In this document: one piece after another, positions 21,881 to 34,383 of the stretch
Position numbering within the stretch: position 1 is the stretch's first letter
Layout: every line of letters begins with the position of its first letter
Made by a program: the position numbers and the translations under genes
From: Pisaster brevispinus
Lineage: Eukaryota > Echinodermata > Asteroidea > Forcipulatida > Asteriidae
Direction of reading: 5' to 3'
NCBI GenBank assembly: GCA_023634235.1
Contig: JAMKCF010000013.1
Location: forward strand, 16,059,705-16,123,704
DNA: 64,000 bases
The notes under the pieces: generated by a model
The model's input: only the letters and a program-made list of their open reading frames with translations
Told to the model about the DNA's origin: nothing
Database searches by the model: none

Positions 21881-23116
21881 TTTCTAGTGAATGGAAGTGT
21901 ATTTCAATTACATTAGCATCATTGTAAAACAAATGTTACAATAGATAGGGTAGGAATTATAAAAGCTAAGAATATTGAAGTTCTGCAAACATTATTGACA
22001 ATTATGCTCAGTTTCTTGGCAGTAAAAATGCAGAAGGGGCTAAGTTTCACTTTAGGTTGATATAAGTTGCCACCAATCTGTCCTCTTCAAATTTGTCTGT
22101 ACAATGTACGAACAAATTACAATTTTACACCTTCAACAACTATTCGGAATTATGGTAGCTTCAAACTATTTGCTCCTTCAGTATTTTTTCATATTATATA
22201 TAAAATATTGTATCATAATTATTGTTTGCTTATAACTCCTTTTGCCTAATGCAAATCTAAGTAATTGTATGCATTTTTTTTCTTCAAATGAATATACATG
22301 TTATAAATAGAAATACTAAAATGCTACTTTCGTATCCTCAAAATCATATTCTATTTTCAGAGAAATTATTAAAGTTAACAACTTGTTGATTTAATTTTTG
22401 TCAGAGTCTTGCTTTTTGGCTTATCAGTCTCTCTGTAGTAAAAAAAATGTCATTTAAAAATATCTCCAAAAATCTTCAGATCCAGATTAGTTTTCGATAA
22501 ATTAATATCAAGAACTCGCCCATAATTTGTGTTCTCCCCGATATTTCAAAGTCTGTTTTTATGGGTAACCATTATTTGCTTTGTGGCTTATGTGGGCGTG
22601 GAAGGGGGTGTGGCTCAGTTAAGATTCTCTGGCGGCCGGCCGAAGTTGATTCAAAAGAGGGCGCTACGCATCGGCCAAAAACATTTTATTAACCTAGCAC
22701 ACACGAGATCCTGGAGTTCGCTCCTTGGCTTCCTTCTGTAAGGTTCTGGAGAACTAGCTATTCTTGCACAAAACCATATTGAGGTGCTGCACTTTGTTGG
22801 AGCCGCTGAGCACCTGCAGAAGCTGCAGCTCCTTCACCCATGATTAAACCGGTGGAGAAACAACCAGCAAAAAACAGTGGCTGTCATGTTTTGCTGTTAA
22901 TTTCTCACTTGAGGGCGCTAGACTCGTGTTGATTTCATTGTCAAACAAACGATTCATAACTGCATAACGCTGAAGTAAATGGACCTGATTTGCAAGTTGG
23001 AAAACTTCGCTTTTTAAAAGTTGTATACAAGTTAAAAAGCATCATCAGTTTTGCTATCAATCATCAGTCAGACTCCCAGAGTAAAGCTGTGCTGAGGAAA
23101 CTTTATCAAGAAGAAG
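21881..23116. other. Upstream region of YJU2B
   Basis: AT-rich to about 22590, then more balanced sequence. Promoter and 5' UTR of YJU2B are expected within the last few hundred bases, ending at the ATG at 23117. No TATA box or other element is convincing. Confidence 0.3.
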
Positions 23117-25214
23117 ATGGTAAGACTAAGACTTATCATTAACTAGAACCAGGAATCGTGGGGTCAACATGACCAATGACTAGATAGATAGACTGAGGAG
23201 AGAGTGAGACCATGGAGGTAGAATTATTCTACCTCCGTGGTGAGACCATGGATGGATGAATTCCTTCCTCCATGCTGAGACTAGAGTAGGCTGACCTTTG
23301 CCACACAAAATAGGGCTAAAATTGTCACTGACTCCCGAGAGTGGCATTTATTGACAGAAATTGATTGACTATTTATTGTCATTGATGTAAAACAACGGAA
23401 ACGTGTAGGCCTACTGTGGGAAAAATTTCCGCATTCAGCCACCAGCTTTTTGGCGTTTAAAAAAAGTTTTTTTCAATTTTTTTTTCTCCAGTTCATACCT
23501 GAGGATGTGTTCTATCGATTCGGTGAATCTTGAAAACGTAAAAAAAATAGTTTTCATAGGGGATCGGTTAAAAAACTAGGGATATTTGGTTAAATCCTCA
23601 AATTTTGGCGGAAAAAAAACCCCGCTTTTTCCCACACTGTCTTCTTCTCTCCTGTCTCCTCACTCACCCAGTCTCCATGTTGTCCCTCCATGTTTCTACC
23701 TGTATCTTATCTACTGGAAGGAATGAACGTTTAATCAGATAATGCAATATACTTACGGAGATTCGAACCTGTAACAAGAGAGAGAACAAATTATTAAGAA
23801 AGCATAGCCTGTACCACACGGCTATGAGGCATTGACACCAGAACGGTTTGTTTGTCGTACATGTTTCTCCCAATACCTGGTTCACCAAAGGTCATAATGA
23901 ATATGTAGTTTTTATGAATATTAAAATAAGCTGGGTTTGTCCAATGGCTTGCATAAACTGAATATTCATAACTTTGTTTTGGATAATTCCATTAGTACAA
24001 GCCCTAGGTAAGTTCAACGCGTGCTTTGTGGGTTGTTCTAATTTCCCTCCTAAATATCATCTTCGATTATTACCCATTCCACAAATCAAAAAGTCCTAGC
24101 GAACTGTCCAATGCGCATGAACGATGACCGACTGATTGGAGTATTGCACAACTAGACACACACACAGCAGGAAAACGAAACAACATGGCGTTTGTTTTCA
24201 TCTCACTGTAAGACGAAGCCTTGCGATTTTGGGACACCTTTTTAAGCCTTTAGAATTGTTAAATTCTGCCTGTTTTCTGGCTGTACATGTTCGGTAAACC
24301 CTCCTTGATAGGTAAGAATATAATTTAGTGAAAAAAACCCAGAACTTAGGGAGATAAATTGGTGGCGAGCAGCGGAAAGTTTGCCCTACTGTGTTTTTTA
24401 GTGTATGCGCTGCACTTGGTACATTTGTAGCTCTTCATAATTTTTGACATTCAGTATTGATTTGACCTCAGCTAGGGGACTGTTTTGGACTTGTGATGTC
24501 ATATGCAAGGAATCTATCAGTATCAGTATCATGTGTCTACACCAGGCTGTCTGGCTGTCAAACAAACACTCCACCATTTCTGCAATCACCACATCATCGG
24601 CACGCCAAACCGCACTAAAGTAGCTAATCAATACTCACTGTCAGAGTTTAATGTTTACTCCCGTGCACTGACTCTAATAGTGTTACAGTTGGTACACACG
24701 AGTAAACAAAACTTGGGCAGTTGAGTCTGCAAAATTGTGTGAAATTTGATACATCTGAGATTCGGTTAGGAGAAGGATTAGGAAAATACACAATGGATGG
24801 TTGAACATAGGGGTAACCTTAGCCCAGGTTGGACTCCTCCGTTGCATCACTGACGTCCTACCAGGGCTAAGGTAACCTTAACTTCAGTAGCAATGTAGAC
24901 AATGCTATGCTCTCAGTCTCTTTGTTCCTGTACACATGTTTTTATAGTTATTACATGAAGTACAGTACTGACTACTTTTCCGTCTAAGTTCTATGGTCAA
25001 AGAGCCTTCCACTTTATTGCACCTTCGTTATGGAACAACTTACCTCTTCATATTCGCCAAGCTGACTCTCTTCAGATTTTCAAGGGACTTTTAAAGACTC
25101 ATTTGTTTGAATCTTTCTTTTGTAACAGTGGCTTTTTTAGTATATTTGTTCATTGTTTTATGTTTTGTGTTGCACATACAGGTTTCCTGCATTATGCACC
25201 ATATTAATGTCTTG

Positions 25215-25245
<31 letters not shown>

Positions 25246-28200
25246 CTCAGTCCGACAGGAAAGCAGTCAACCGCTACTACCCACCAGACTTTGATCCCAG
25301 CAAACATGGGTCAATCAACAAGTATCGCAACTCCCACCCTCTACGGGAGCGGGCCAAGCGACTCGGCGAAGGAATCTTGGTCATCCGCTTCGAGATGCCA
25401 TACAACATCTGGTGTGGAGGCTGTGGCAAACACATTGGCATGGGTAAGCTATTATTGAGGATTCGACCACAATTAGAAGAAGTTTCTTTTCTTCAGTATA
25501 ATTGATAGCAGCTCTGTCTTCTGGGGGCTGGTAAAAAAACAAGACAAGGGTAAACTTTGCCTTAAAAGTACTACAATAAATTTTCCAATTTTTGCAATTA
25601 CCTGACTAGCACAGCTACCCACCACTTACTCTCTCCCGTGATGTTTCGTAGGTGTGCGCTATAATGCAGAGAAGACGAAGGTGGGGAGCTACTACACCAC
25701 CCCGATTTATCGCTTCAGGATGAAGTGCCACCTGTGTGACCATTACTTTGAGATGGAAACGGACCCCATGAATTGTGACTACTCCATCGTGACAGGAGCC
25801 ACTCGCAAAAACCAGAAATGGGACATGGCCGAGAACGAGCAGGTCCTAACAGAAGGTGGGTCTCTGCACAATGTTAAATCAGTTTTCCTTGTGGTTTATT
25901 ACTTGGTATTTGAGACAAAAAAGTTACATCCCCTTAAGGTGATCCCCTGGCTGCCTCTTCCCAGGTTGTGTCGTAAACTTGGGTGTGATCCCTAGCTACA
26001 CAGCAGCTAACGGTTGAATGGCTTCTGACTGGCACCCCTGAACAAAGATATTGACAAATAAGGGAGATCGCCAACATTAGGGATAGATAGTTTAGTTGGA
26101 AGAGCACTGGCACGTTAATCCAGAGGTCGCTGGTTCAAATCCTGCTCTAGTCAGTTTTTCTTTGTTCAACCCAAAATTAAGGTTTTAAAGAAATGACATT
26201 GGCCCAAATTAGAGTCGGTAAATTCTTTATGATGACAAAGTACAGCAACCTTGGTGGACAGTCATAGCTTATTTTATGGTCTATCGAATTCACAATTTTA
26301 CTAGACTGCGAAAAGTTCAAAATGCTGCTGCTGTATGGTATACTAAGATGGAGCCATGTTACTTCCTTACACCCTACAGTTACATTGGCTGCCTATTTAC
26401 TATTGTATTAATTTCAAAATTATTTTAATGACATTCAAGGCCCTTCATGACCTTGCACCAAAGTGCATCATTGATATGTTGCATGTTAAAGACCATATCA
26501 CTGTACAATCTAACAACGGGTTACTTTTAAATTACCCAAAAGGTAAAATGCAAAAATCCACTGAGGATAAGTCATTTATTCAAGCTGCACCGACACTGTG
26601 GAATGGATGACCCACTCATATTCAATCGATACAGTCTCTTTCTGTTTTTAAACAAGCTTGGCTGATTTTGATCTAACTGTGTAATATTGTTGTTTTCACT
26701 CTTTGCTGGTCCACTACCTTGTGCTGACTTTAAACGATATTAATATTTTGAAATGCGTGCAATAAATGTGGTTATTGTTACCACATAATTATTATTATTA
26801 TTTGGGAAGATAGCAGTAATGGAGTTTATGATACTCCTAAAGCCTTCTCACATTTTAAATTACGTACGAATGTTTTGCAACTACATATGTCTTACTGTAT
26901 TTACCTTTTGAACTTGCAGACCGAGAAACCGTCAAGAAATTGGCAGCTGATCCTATGTTCAAGTTGGAGCATGGTGTAGATGACAGCACCAAGTTAGAGA
27001 AAGTCATCCCGACTCTGCACGAACTGGAGACCACTCAAACAAGTTGGAAGAATGATTTCGACCAGAATAGGATGCTGAGACAGAAATTCAGGGTAGGAAT
27101 TATTCTAGGGTTTGGACAGTTAATTGTTTAAATCCTTCCAATGGCAATCTACATTTAAGGTACATTTCTGACAGTTTGACCTTATATAATACTGACTGGC
27201 CTTGAGGTCAGGGGGGCTTCGCTCCTCTCCTCTTCTGATGTCATCCGGCTGATTGTTCCACACTCCAAAAGGAAGGCTGGGGACAGTTTATTCTTTGTTG
27301 TTTCCTCTAGGAACTAGCTGCCGTATGCTATCATGGAAGCGGCATCTATGACATCTTCGAGCACCAACTCAAAACTCACCCATTTCCCAGCTTATGATCT
27401 GTTTGTTTTTCATGCATTCTCTTCTTTTCTTTTTGTTTAATTCTGTTGTTGATTGTGAGGCGCTGTGTTCTTTGTTGAGCCTCATATAAATGCCCCGCAT
27501 TATTAACCATAAATCCGTTTCTAAATTTCCTTAACAAAAATGAGACCTTCCTGTTTCTTTAAAACAGTAGCCCAAGACACTAGCCAGGGAGAATGATTGA
27601 CATCCCTTTTGTTGCTGAAATGTTCTTATCTTAAACCTGTTCATTTTATTGTCAGAATACATTTTGCTTTGTACACCACCCCACTGCGATTTGTGGTTTG
27701 CGACTAAAGACTGGGTTACAGTGTTCTGTCGTTAATCCTTGATAGTGTGTTGACATCTGCTCCTTTTACACATGGTCTTATACAGTTCCGATTGGAACCG
27801 GTTCAACAGTTGAAGCGGTTAAACAGAAGTCACCAGTTCTGTTTGAACCGTTTAGGAAAATAAACGCAATTGCACAACTTTAAGTTATTCACTTAGCATA
27901 TGTAGGCCTACAGTTAGTAACTGTAATTGTATGTTTGTAGAACTAAGGCACAATTTCATAGAGCTGCTTAAGCATAATAAATAGTTAAGCACTAGACAAT
28001 TGTCCTTACTAGAAAAAAAAACGAATTTAGTTTCTTGTTCAAATTGTAATATTTGAGGATATTTTGTTTCAGACGGAAAAAAAAGAAATCAAGTCTGCAG
28101 TAGAGAAGGATCAGGCATTGCTGGTTAAATCATCTTTGGATATCACTTTACTTCCTGAAAATGAAGAGGACAAGAAGTTGGCATCGCTGCTGCAGTACAG

Positions 28201-29222
28201 CGCGGTAGAGAGTGAGTACTACAAGTTAAAAGAGAAACAGCATTAATTTCATTTTTATAAACCCATTTACTTACTGTCTTGTCTTGTTTGTCAGATGTTT
28301 TAATTGACTCCTTTTTTTATAACCCTTCTTAATGTATCACTGTACAGTGCAATTTAACCTATACTGTACATTGTGTCATGTTTGTACTTGGATGAAATAA
28401 ACCAGTGATAGTAATAATAATAATAACAATAACTAAAATTTGCCAGTAGTCGAATGTCATGCCCAATTGAAATAATCGTTTGTTTTGTTTGACTTTTCAG
28501 CATCTGATGCCATACAGAAACGAAAAAGAGCAGAAATTTCAAACAGAAGCATCTTCTCTTCAAAGTCAGGACAATTGCATTCCTCCTCATCTACCTCTCC
28601 AGAAACACCAGCAATAGCGCCCTCATCTCCTAAAAAATTGCCTTCCAGATCGTCCTCAGATACCAAAAAGGGCGTTGACCTCCTTGAGAAGCTTAAATCT
28701 ATGAAGAGAGTCGGCACCGGTTTCAGTGACTTTGGCGCTGAGCCCGTGAGGAAATTGTCGCGGAAAAGAGTGGAAAATGTGATTGGGATAGCTGTGGTGA
28801 AGAGAAGGACAAGTCAGAAAGGTGTCGACACGATTGATAAGTGTCAGAGTGAGATGTTGGGGCAGGGGAAAGCACCGTCTAAGGAGTTGGAAAGTGGTGA
28901 TTCAAATCATTGTGAAGTAGAACAGAGAACATCCATTTCGGAACATGTTTCTCCATCTTCAAGTGATGAACAGCCTGGACTGCAAGATGGAGTAGCCGAG
29001 GGAAATAGCAGAAAGAGTGAGGAGCATGCCAACTTGAAAAACCAGGCTTTATCAGAAACGAGTCAACTGCAAAGTCGTACTGCTTGTCAAGACTTATCAA
29101 GGCACTCACAAGACGGTACTGCACAATCTGTGAGGACGAATTCAAAAATAACAAATCACAGTGACATGGGCACTAAATCCCTAGTGTCATGTGACTACAG
29201 TAGTAGTGACAGCGATGATTAA
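23117..29222 (+). CDS. YJU2B: YJU2B (CCDC130), Yju2/Cwc16-family splicing factor
   Basis: Exons: 23117-23119 (ATG only), 25251-25443, 25652-25855, 26920-27092, 28073-28211, 28501-29222, all in phase, giving about 477 residues. The N-terminus SDRKAVNRYYPPDFDPSKHG, then LRERAKRLGEGILVIRFEMP and YNIWCGGCGKHIGMGVRYNA, is nearly identical to CCDC130/Cwc16 proteins. C56-x2-C59 and C91-x2-C94 form the family's zinc-binding site. TDPMNCDY and WDMAENEQVLTE follow, then a helical region. The tail is Ser-rich with basic patches and ends in acidic SSSDSDD, as in the human protein (SDSESE). Yju2-type proteins join the spliceosome around the first catalytic step. The family starts MGERK, and joining the lone ATG to exon 2 gives MSDRK, which supports that start, though the first exon rests on a 3-base match plus a GTAAGA donor. 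Confidence 0.92.
23208..23250. repeat. Short hairpin in YJU2B intron 1
   Basis: CCATGGAGGTAGAA and TTCTACCTCCGTGG form 14-bp arms with one mismatch around a TTA loop, 89 bases after the putative start-codon exon. The phrase GTGAGACCATGGA is also repeated around it. Confidence 0.6.
25005..25235 (+). mobile_element. LINE 3' end, abutting YJU2B exon 2
   Basis: The frame reads FIAPSLWNNLPLHI then [16 protein letters not shown], a typical C-terminus of a non-LTR ORF2. It ends in an ATT/TTA simple repeat (25215-25242) that runs directly into the exon 2 acceptor at 25250. It is heavily 5'-truncated. Confidence 0.7.
25866..26180 (+). mobile_element. SINE family A in YJU2B intron 3
   Basis: The tail module starts about 10 bases past the exon 3 donor (CCTTGTGGTTTATTACTTGG, CCCCTTAAGGTGATCCCCTG) and runs into a tRNA-like head at about 26088 (AGTTTAGTTGGAAGAGCAC ... 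GGTTCAAATCC). Confidence 0.75.
26285..26790 (+). mobile_element. Non-LTR retrotransposon (LINE) ORF2 3' fragment
   Basis: It encodes, with frameshifts, LQLHWLPIYYCINFKIILM, FKALHDLAPKCIIDML and FIQAAPTLWNG, the well-known C-terminal stretch following the reverse transcriptase in CR1/L2/RTE-like LINEs. A stop follows WNG and frames shift around 26340-26390. It is dead and truncated, in YJU2B intron 3. Confidence 0.8.
27215..27510. mobile_element. Interspersed repeat in YJU2B intron 4, copy 1
   Basis: It closely matches 48165-48460: CTCCTCTTCTGATGTCATC, CACTCCAAAAGGAAGGCT, AGGAACTAGCTGCCGT, GAAGCGGCATCTA, CTCACCCATTTCCCAGCTTA, GATTGTGAGGCGCTGTG. The tail style (TGAGGCGCTGTG then ATATAAATG) is that of a LINE 3' end. 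Confidence 0.7.
28415..28436. repeat. TAA microsatellite
   Basis: A short AATAATAATAATAACAATAA run in the last YJU2B intron. Confidence 0.6.
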
Positions 29223-30867
29223 ACATGTCAACCCAGGAGAAAGTTTAGTTTTCAAATTTGTATGTGGGAGGATGTTTTCACAAAACAGTAGAGATGGAGA
29301 AGAGAATCTTCTGCATGCGGGAAGACTGCTCAAAGTTTCTTACTCAAGCCGCGCTACTAACCTGTGCTTGAGCTAATGGAGAGCTATAGTGGCAAGCAAG
29401 AGAGATTGCTCACAATCATCAGAAAGAGGAAACTACTCTGGATGGTCACATGGTCAGGTGGAAGGGGAGTCTCACAAACACAATCCTGGAGGGTGGTAGG
29501 CAGCAGAACATGTGGGCAGTTGACATCAAGATATGGACAGGTCTTAATTGGTCACAACGTCTTAGGGCAACAGAAGACTGAGGCAAACGGAGGTTTTGTG
29601 TGACAAATGCCATCACAACGATGCCCCTATGGCTGTAATGCTACGGGACAGTAGGATAGAAGGAAGGACAGAAGGATGTTTTCATAAAGCTCTGTTTGAC
29701 ATCTTGCCAAGCCCTTTATCCCCAGTGTGCATTACACAACCAAAACCCATGGAACTACAAAGAGAACTTTGAGGCTTGAGATATCCAATTAGTTTGGGTG
29801 TTTTATCTTGTGTAGCTGACCTGTTGTATGTAAGCCACTTTTCTCAAAAACAATGTGGGAATACAGTATGCCCTCCACACTGTAATGACCTTGTGAAACA
29901 AGACTGTGTATTCAATACACAATCCCATAGGAAGCTTAAAAGCATTGGTCAGGCCCAGGGCCCAATTTCATAGAGCTGCTTGAGCAGAAAATATTGCTGA
30001 AAAATTGTCTGCTTAGCAATAATGAGCAGGATACCAGTCAAAGATGCTCCATGTCACACGGCTGGTAGCTGTATTCTGGTAAGCATACTTTTCTTGGGCT
30101 TAGCTGTTGTTTCCGCTGAAGCAGCTGTATGAAATTGGGCTACAAACCATACCCTCCCAAAGTAAATGCATTTCTCCTAGTAATTAAACCCACTACCTGG
30201 ATGTACAGGTACAAGCCCACCCTTTACTATGACTAAGATGTGTGCAAAGAATTGTCTCTGTCCATTTTGAGCTTCGGTGCTCTCCAATTTTGAAAACAGA
30301 AAAGTTGTTGCTTGGGGGTCGGGGTGGGGAGGGGTGGACTAATACGAGTGTGAAGCCCTTTGGGCATAGGGTCCAACATAAAACAAAATTCAGTTGCTCT
30401 GTGGTGCAATCTGAGGCGATTCGTGGCCAATTTCCCTCCTGTCGATTTTGAGCAAAACTTTATGTCTAAAGGTCTTAAGGAAGAACTACATTTTATTGGT
30501 CAACTCCTGCTGACTTGTAAAGTTCCATATATGCTCATATATCTATCTGCAAAATAGGGTTGCTAGCTGGACAATTTCTGCAGGACGTGATTGGTTGCTT
30601 GCAGTCACATGTGAGCTCAACATAAAGATAACTTGAAACGGAAACCTGCATCAAACTTTAGAATTGCCTTAAAAGATCAATTGATACGATTGGCGACTGG
30701 AGTCATGTGACTCGTATTAAACCAAGCAGCCACGCCCAGTGTGCGTGGAAAAGCGTGGCTTCTTCGGCACCTACGGCAGAAGCACTCTGAAGCAGCCATA
30801 CTTGTCCACGCATACTGATGCTTTACTTGCTTCGTTTGTTTACTTTGTATACCCACTATAATTCAAA
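29223..30867. other. Downstream flank of YJU2B
   Basis: It contains a MITE at 29965-30145 and otherwise sequence without recognised genes or repeats. No clear AATAAA was seen immediately after the stop. Scattered open frames of 60-80 codons lack similarity. Confidence 0.4.
29965..30145. mobile_element. MITE with GGGCCCAATTTCATAGAGCTGC ends
   Basis: The left end GGCCCAATTTCATAGAGCTG and the right end CAGCTGTATGAAATTGGGC are inverted, with GAGCAGGATACCAGTC and TGGTAAGCATA inside. A relative lies at 36255-36426, and a stray left end lies at about 27950-27975. Confidence 0.7.
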
Positions 30868-31065
30868 CTACTATGTGGATTGGATTTTCAGTCCCTGCCT
30901 GATGGCGTGGGTTTTTCCCTGGAATAACTCTCTGGGGTTTTCCTCCCACATCTAAAACTGAAACTTCCTTCATTGTCTTCTCTCCATGGGGTTCTTGGCT
31001 AGTATAGTCACTAAGTTCGCTTTTCTGAGACTCCTTGGCTTCACAACCATAACTAGAATTCCCCT
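30868..31065 (+). mobile_element. SINE family C, 5'-truncated copy
   Basis: It shares ATTTTCAGTCCCTGCCTGAT, GGGGTTTTCCTCCCACATC and TTTTCTGAGACTCCTTGGCT with 9880-10055. The tRNA-like head is missing. Confidence 0.7.
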
Positions 31066-32224
31066 CAAATTCAAAAGGATACATTTCTTATTGTAAATTA
31101 GTAGTTTTTGTTCAATGGTACTGAATCTAAGAATGCTGAACATAGGAATATGCAAAAGACAACAGACTGAAATTAATTTGTTTGGTTTATTTCATTGAAA
31201 ATGTATGTACACTCATACTGTCATATGAAAACAAACTCAAAACAACAAATAGAAAATGAACCCATTGTTTGACATTGTGAGGCTTTAAACAAAAAACAAA
31301 AAATACATTTGTAATTCAAACTATTTAGGGTGGGAAACTTGTCTTTTTGGAGTAAATTCCAATCCAATAAGTGTCCATAAATACAAAAGTTCACAATTTA
31401 AAGTTATGAATGTTTGTTGTATTTATGCTGTATGGAAGGCTTTTAAAACAAAATATGAACACATTTTTAAAAACATTAAATACATTTATGTATTCATAAC
31501 TGTCCCAAATTAAGGAAACTTTGTTTCTAGAACTACTGTGGCAGTTGTGTCCTTGAGCAAGATGCTTTACCTGGGGTATAAATGGGTACCTGCGAGGGTA
31601 TGAAAAAGGCTTTGGAGTGCCATGGCAGTCTAGGGCTGTATACTCCCCAGGGAGCTGAGAAAGATTGAAGGAATGTTATTGGCCCAAAGACCAGGGCACT
31701 AATGTAAAGCGCATTGATACGTTACTGTAAAATGCCCTATAAAAGAGCTAGAACCTTTGTCTGCATCTTTGTTGCCCCTGGTTTGGCCTTGGTGCCCCTT
31801 TAAAAGTTTCCCATAGATTTTAAGATTTCCCAATGGAAGTGCCCTTTGCATAATGAAAATGGCCTTGCCCTCTCAAAGATGGAATTCCATGGGACATACA
31901 CCAACCATGTAGATGCCACCCAATGACTTACAATGTAGGAAGTATGCATCTTCGACGTTACTAATGGAGCAATGGGTTGCCCAATTGTCAAAAAAAACAT
32001 ACATCTAATTCAAATTTTATGTTACTTTCAAAAATAATATAATAGGGAAGATGCCAAACAAGTTTATTGTAATTATCAGCAAAACATCAAACCATGTAGG
32101 CACAGAACTACATGTATATTATGAAATGGTTAATATTATTCAGTAGTACATTGCAAATAATAAGTAGTTCAATATATTTTCAACAACTTGATACACCATT
32201 TTTGTTCTTCGCAATGTGAAGTTA
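31066..32224. other. Intergenic, with two repeat fragments
   Basis: 31545-31745 has a SINE-like body (GTGTCCTTGAGCAAGATGCT ... TGTAAAGCGCATTGATACG). 31755-31880 has the GGCCTTGGTGCCCC...GGCCTTGCCCTCT element found inside the repeat at 3985-4130. No gene was seen. Confidence 0.5.
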
Positions 32225-32229
32225 AAAAC

Positions 32230-32512
32230 ACCTGGGCCCAATTTCATGGCTCTGCTTACCGTAAGCAAAGAATTGGCCCTTAGCAGAAGCAGGAAATTCC
32301 GCACTAACGTCAAGCATATTTCACAGATTAGCAGGGAATCAATTCCTTGTGCGCATGCGAACTCCTTGTGCGCATGCGAACTCCTTGTTACTAGGCATTC
32401 TTCGCTTACACAGCTAGAGCAGAAATCCTTGCTTGCCCTGTAAGTGAAGAATGGTGATCGCAAGCGCAGAGATCGGCGGTAAGCAGAGCCATGAAATCGG
32501 GCCCTGCTGAGA
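32230..32512. mobile_element. MITE with GGGCCCAATTTCATGGCTC ends, copy 1
   Basis: The left end GGGCCCAATTTCATGGCTCT and the right end AGAGCCATGAAATCGGGCCC form a long TIR that continues as CTTACCG/CGGTAAG. The 17-bp phrase TTGTGCGCATGCGAACT is tandemly doubled inside. A second copy lies at 42917-43156. Confidence 0.8.
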
Positions 32513-32601
32513 GAGCACCCTGAACATATTGAAACTAGTTTACTGGCTCGACATCTTTTTACAGTTATTACAAACGCGTGCGCTGCGGAGTGGTGTAAAA
32601 A

Positions 32602-32647
32602 CTGTCCACTATCATTGCAGACAAGTGTCTGCAATGATAGTGGACAG
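32602..32647. repeat. Perfect 46-bp palindrome (22-bp arms, AG centre)
   Basis: The left arm begins CTGTCCACTATCATTGCA and the right arm is its exact reverse complement, ending GATAGTGGACAG. There is no mismatch and only a 2-base centre. An AG-rich tract with a poly-A run follows at once. Confidence 0.9.
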
Positions 32648-32730
32648 AGAGAGAAAAAAGTGGAGAGAGAAAAAAAAATACAAGATCATCATTCATTATA
32701 CTATACAATGTGTACATCACTGATGCCAAC

Positions 32731-33095
32731 AAGCCATTTGTGAGCTAGATTTGAATAAAGTCTGGTACAATGACTTGCTTAGTCACCGCTTAAATTTACC
32801 GCTTAAGTTACCGCTTAAATTTGAATTCCTCAGACTATAGACGGTTGCTATGTCACATGCTTCGGGGCAAGCTCTTGCGTTTGTAAAAGACATTGAACAC
32901 CCATACACAATTTTGAATTAACGTGTATGGTACCAGGCTTTGCCTACCTGGAGGTTGCTATGCAAAAGCTTGCCCGAACCAATTGACATAGCAACAGTCT
33001 CGATAGTCTGAGGAATAGTCAAACTCAAGTGGGGACTTGTGACTAAGCAAGTCGTTGTACCATACTGTATTTCAAATCTAATTAATAAATTGCTC
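32731..33095. mobile_element. Long-TIR MITE (AAGTCATTTGCGAG family), copy 2
   Basis: It is collinear with 10794-11156. The centre shares GTTGCTATG and CATGCTTCGGGGCAAGC, and the end reads TTGTGACTAAGCAAGTCGTT then ATTTCAAATCTAATTAAT. The right terminal bases have decayed. Confidence 0.85.
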
Positions 33096-33293
33096 ATTGC
33101 TGGGATCGTAACCGTTTCTCTGTTTGACTGGTGCGGGGACAAATAGTTTTCAAAAACATATAACGACCAGTGGGAATTACAACAGGTGCTTACATTTATG
33201 AGCAGTGGCGTCAAACCAGACATTTTCATTTGGGGGTGGGGGGCAAGGATATAATTTGTTGTCTTTTTTTTTTCTTGGGGGGGGGGGTTCTTT

Positions 33294-33610
33294 TTAAAGG
33301 TATTATACAGGAACCATTTTTTTCTGTGAAATGTTTTCCTCTGAAATGAAGTCATATTTGAGAAAACTGTATCTGACATTCTTACAAAAACTTAACAGCT
33401 GATTTTTGGTTGTTGCAACCAAAACTAAGGACATTGTGTTTACATGCTGAAAGTTTTACGAGGTTTTTCACTGTTTTCTCCTGACTCACACAACGGATTA
33501 AGCCCACATTGTCGTAGGCTTGTTATTTCATGTAAATGGCTGATCACACAAAAACATGAACACTGTCTGCAACTATTTTGTCAGCTTGACCAACCCTGTA
33601 TAATACCTTT
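33294..33610. mobile_element. TTAA MITE (AGGTATTATACAGG family), copy 2
   Basis: TTAA then AGGTATTATACAGG. The body is shared from TTTTTTTCTGTGAAATGTTT onward, and it ends CCAACCCTGTATAATACC. About 55 bases near the left end are missing compared with the other copies. A run of 11 G precedes it. Confidence 0.85.
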
Positions 33611-34383
33611 CATCGATGATTCAGCAGATGATTCCAACACATAAAAAAAAAAATGGCAGAATTACTGTTGAAATGTTTCTCAGGATGTTTGACTTTGGAA
33701 AAAAACTGAAATATTGTGATTAAATAGCCCCAAACCTCTTTCAAAGCCTACACCTGTATACATACATGTAGGTCAGGCTTTATGCTTGATAAAATGTTCA
33801 CATTTTTTTCCCCAAGGACCACACATCAAACCTGGGTCAGGTATAAAGTACTAACTGTATCTCAAACTAGTATTAACTTGACTTTCCGCATCATCAGTTC
33901 TTACACATCGTTACAGGAGCTGCTAAAACAACCTAATTAAAAAAAATCAAAAGTTCACTTATTTACATAAAACTTGGCATGAGCACTAATCACATATGGA
34001 GAAACATTTTCCATTTTGGATGAAATGATGTCCGACTAGGCCAATTTATGAGCATTTACAGGAGAGCAACGTTTCAACTTTTTAAAACTTAGCTGCTGAT
34101 GAGTGTGAGGAAACTGTTTTTTAGTCAATAGGCTATAATGCTCAGATTCATGTATTCACAACATTAAGCAATACTTTACTTGTCCATACAATTATTAATG
34201 CTATTTCACATGTGCATTCATACATTATAGATAAACTGGGTTTGTTTAATTTAATACTGAATTCATGAGCTTGGCTGGGGGATTAACCAAAAATGTTAGA
34301 TCATCGGCATCCAAATAGTTTCTTTCCTTTTATCAGTTTAACTTGTTACTCAGGGCTGGATTAAGAAGGTACTGTATTTGGGT

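Noticed and set aside
22529..22741. 70-codon frame with PKLIQKRALRI, possible LINE reverse transcriptase
   Set aside because: The likeness is a few residues only, with no neighbouring LINE sequence.
24185..24216. ATGGCGTTTGTTTTCATCTC before GTAAGA as the YJU2B first exon
   Set aside because: The phase also fits exon 2, but it would add MAFVFISL, unlike the conserved family start. The ATG at 23117 gives MSDRK. Not fully excluded.
32140..32634. 164-codon minus-strand frame
   Set aside because: It runs through a long-TIR MITE and the perfect palindrome. The residues follow those repeats.
32918..33379. 153-codon minus-strand frame
   Set aside because: It crosses two MITE copies and a poly-G tract. 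Not a gene.
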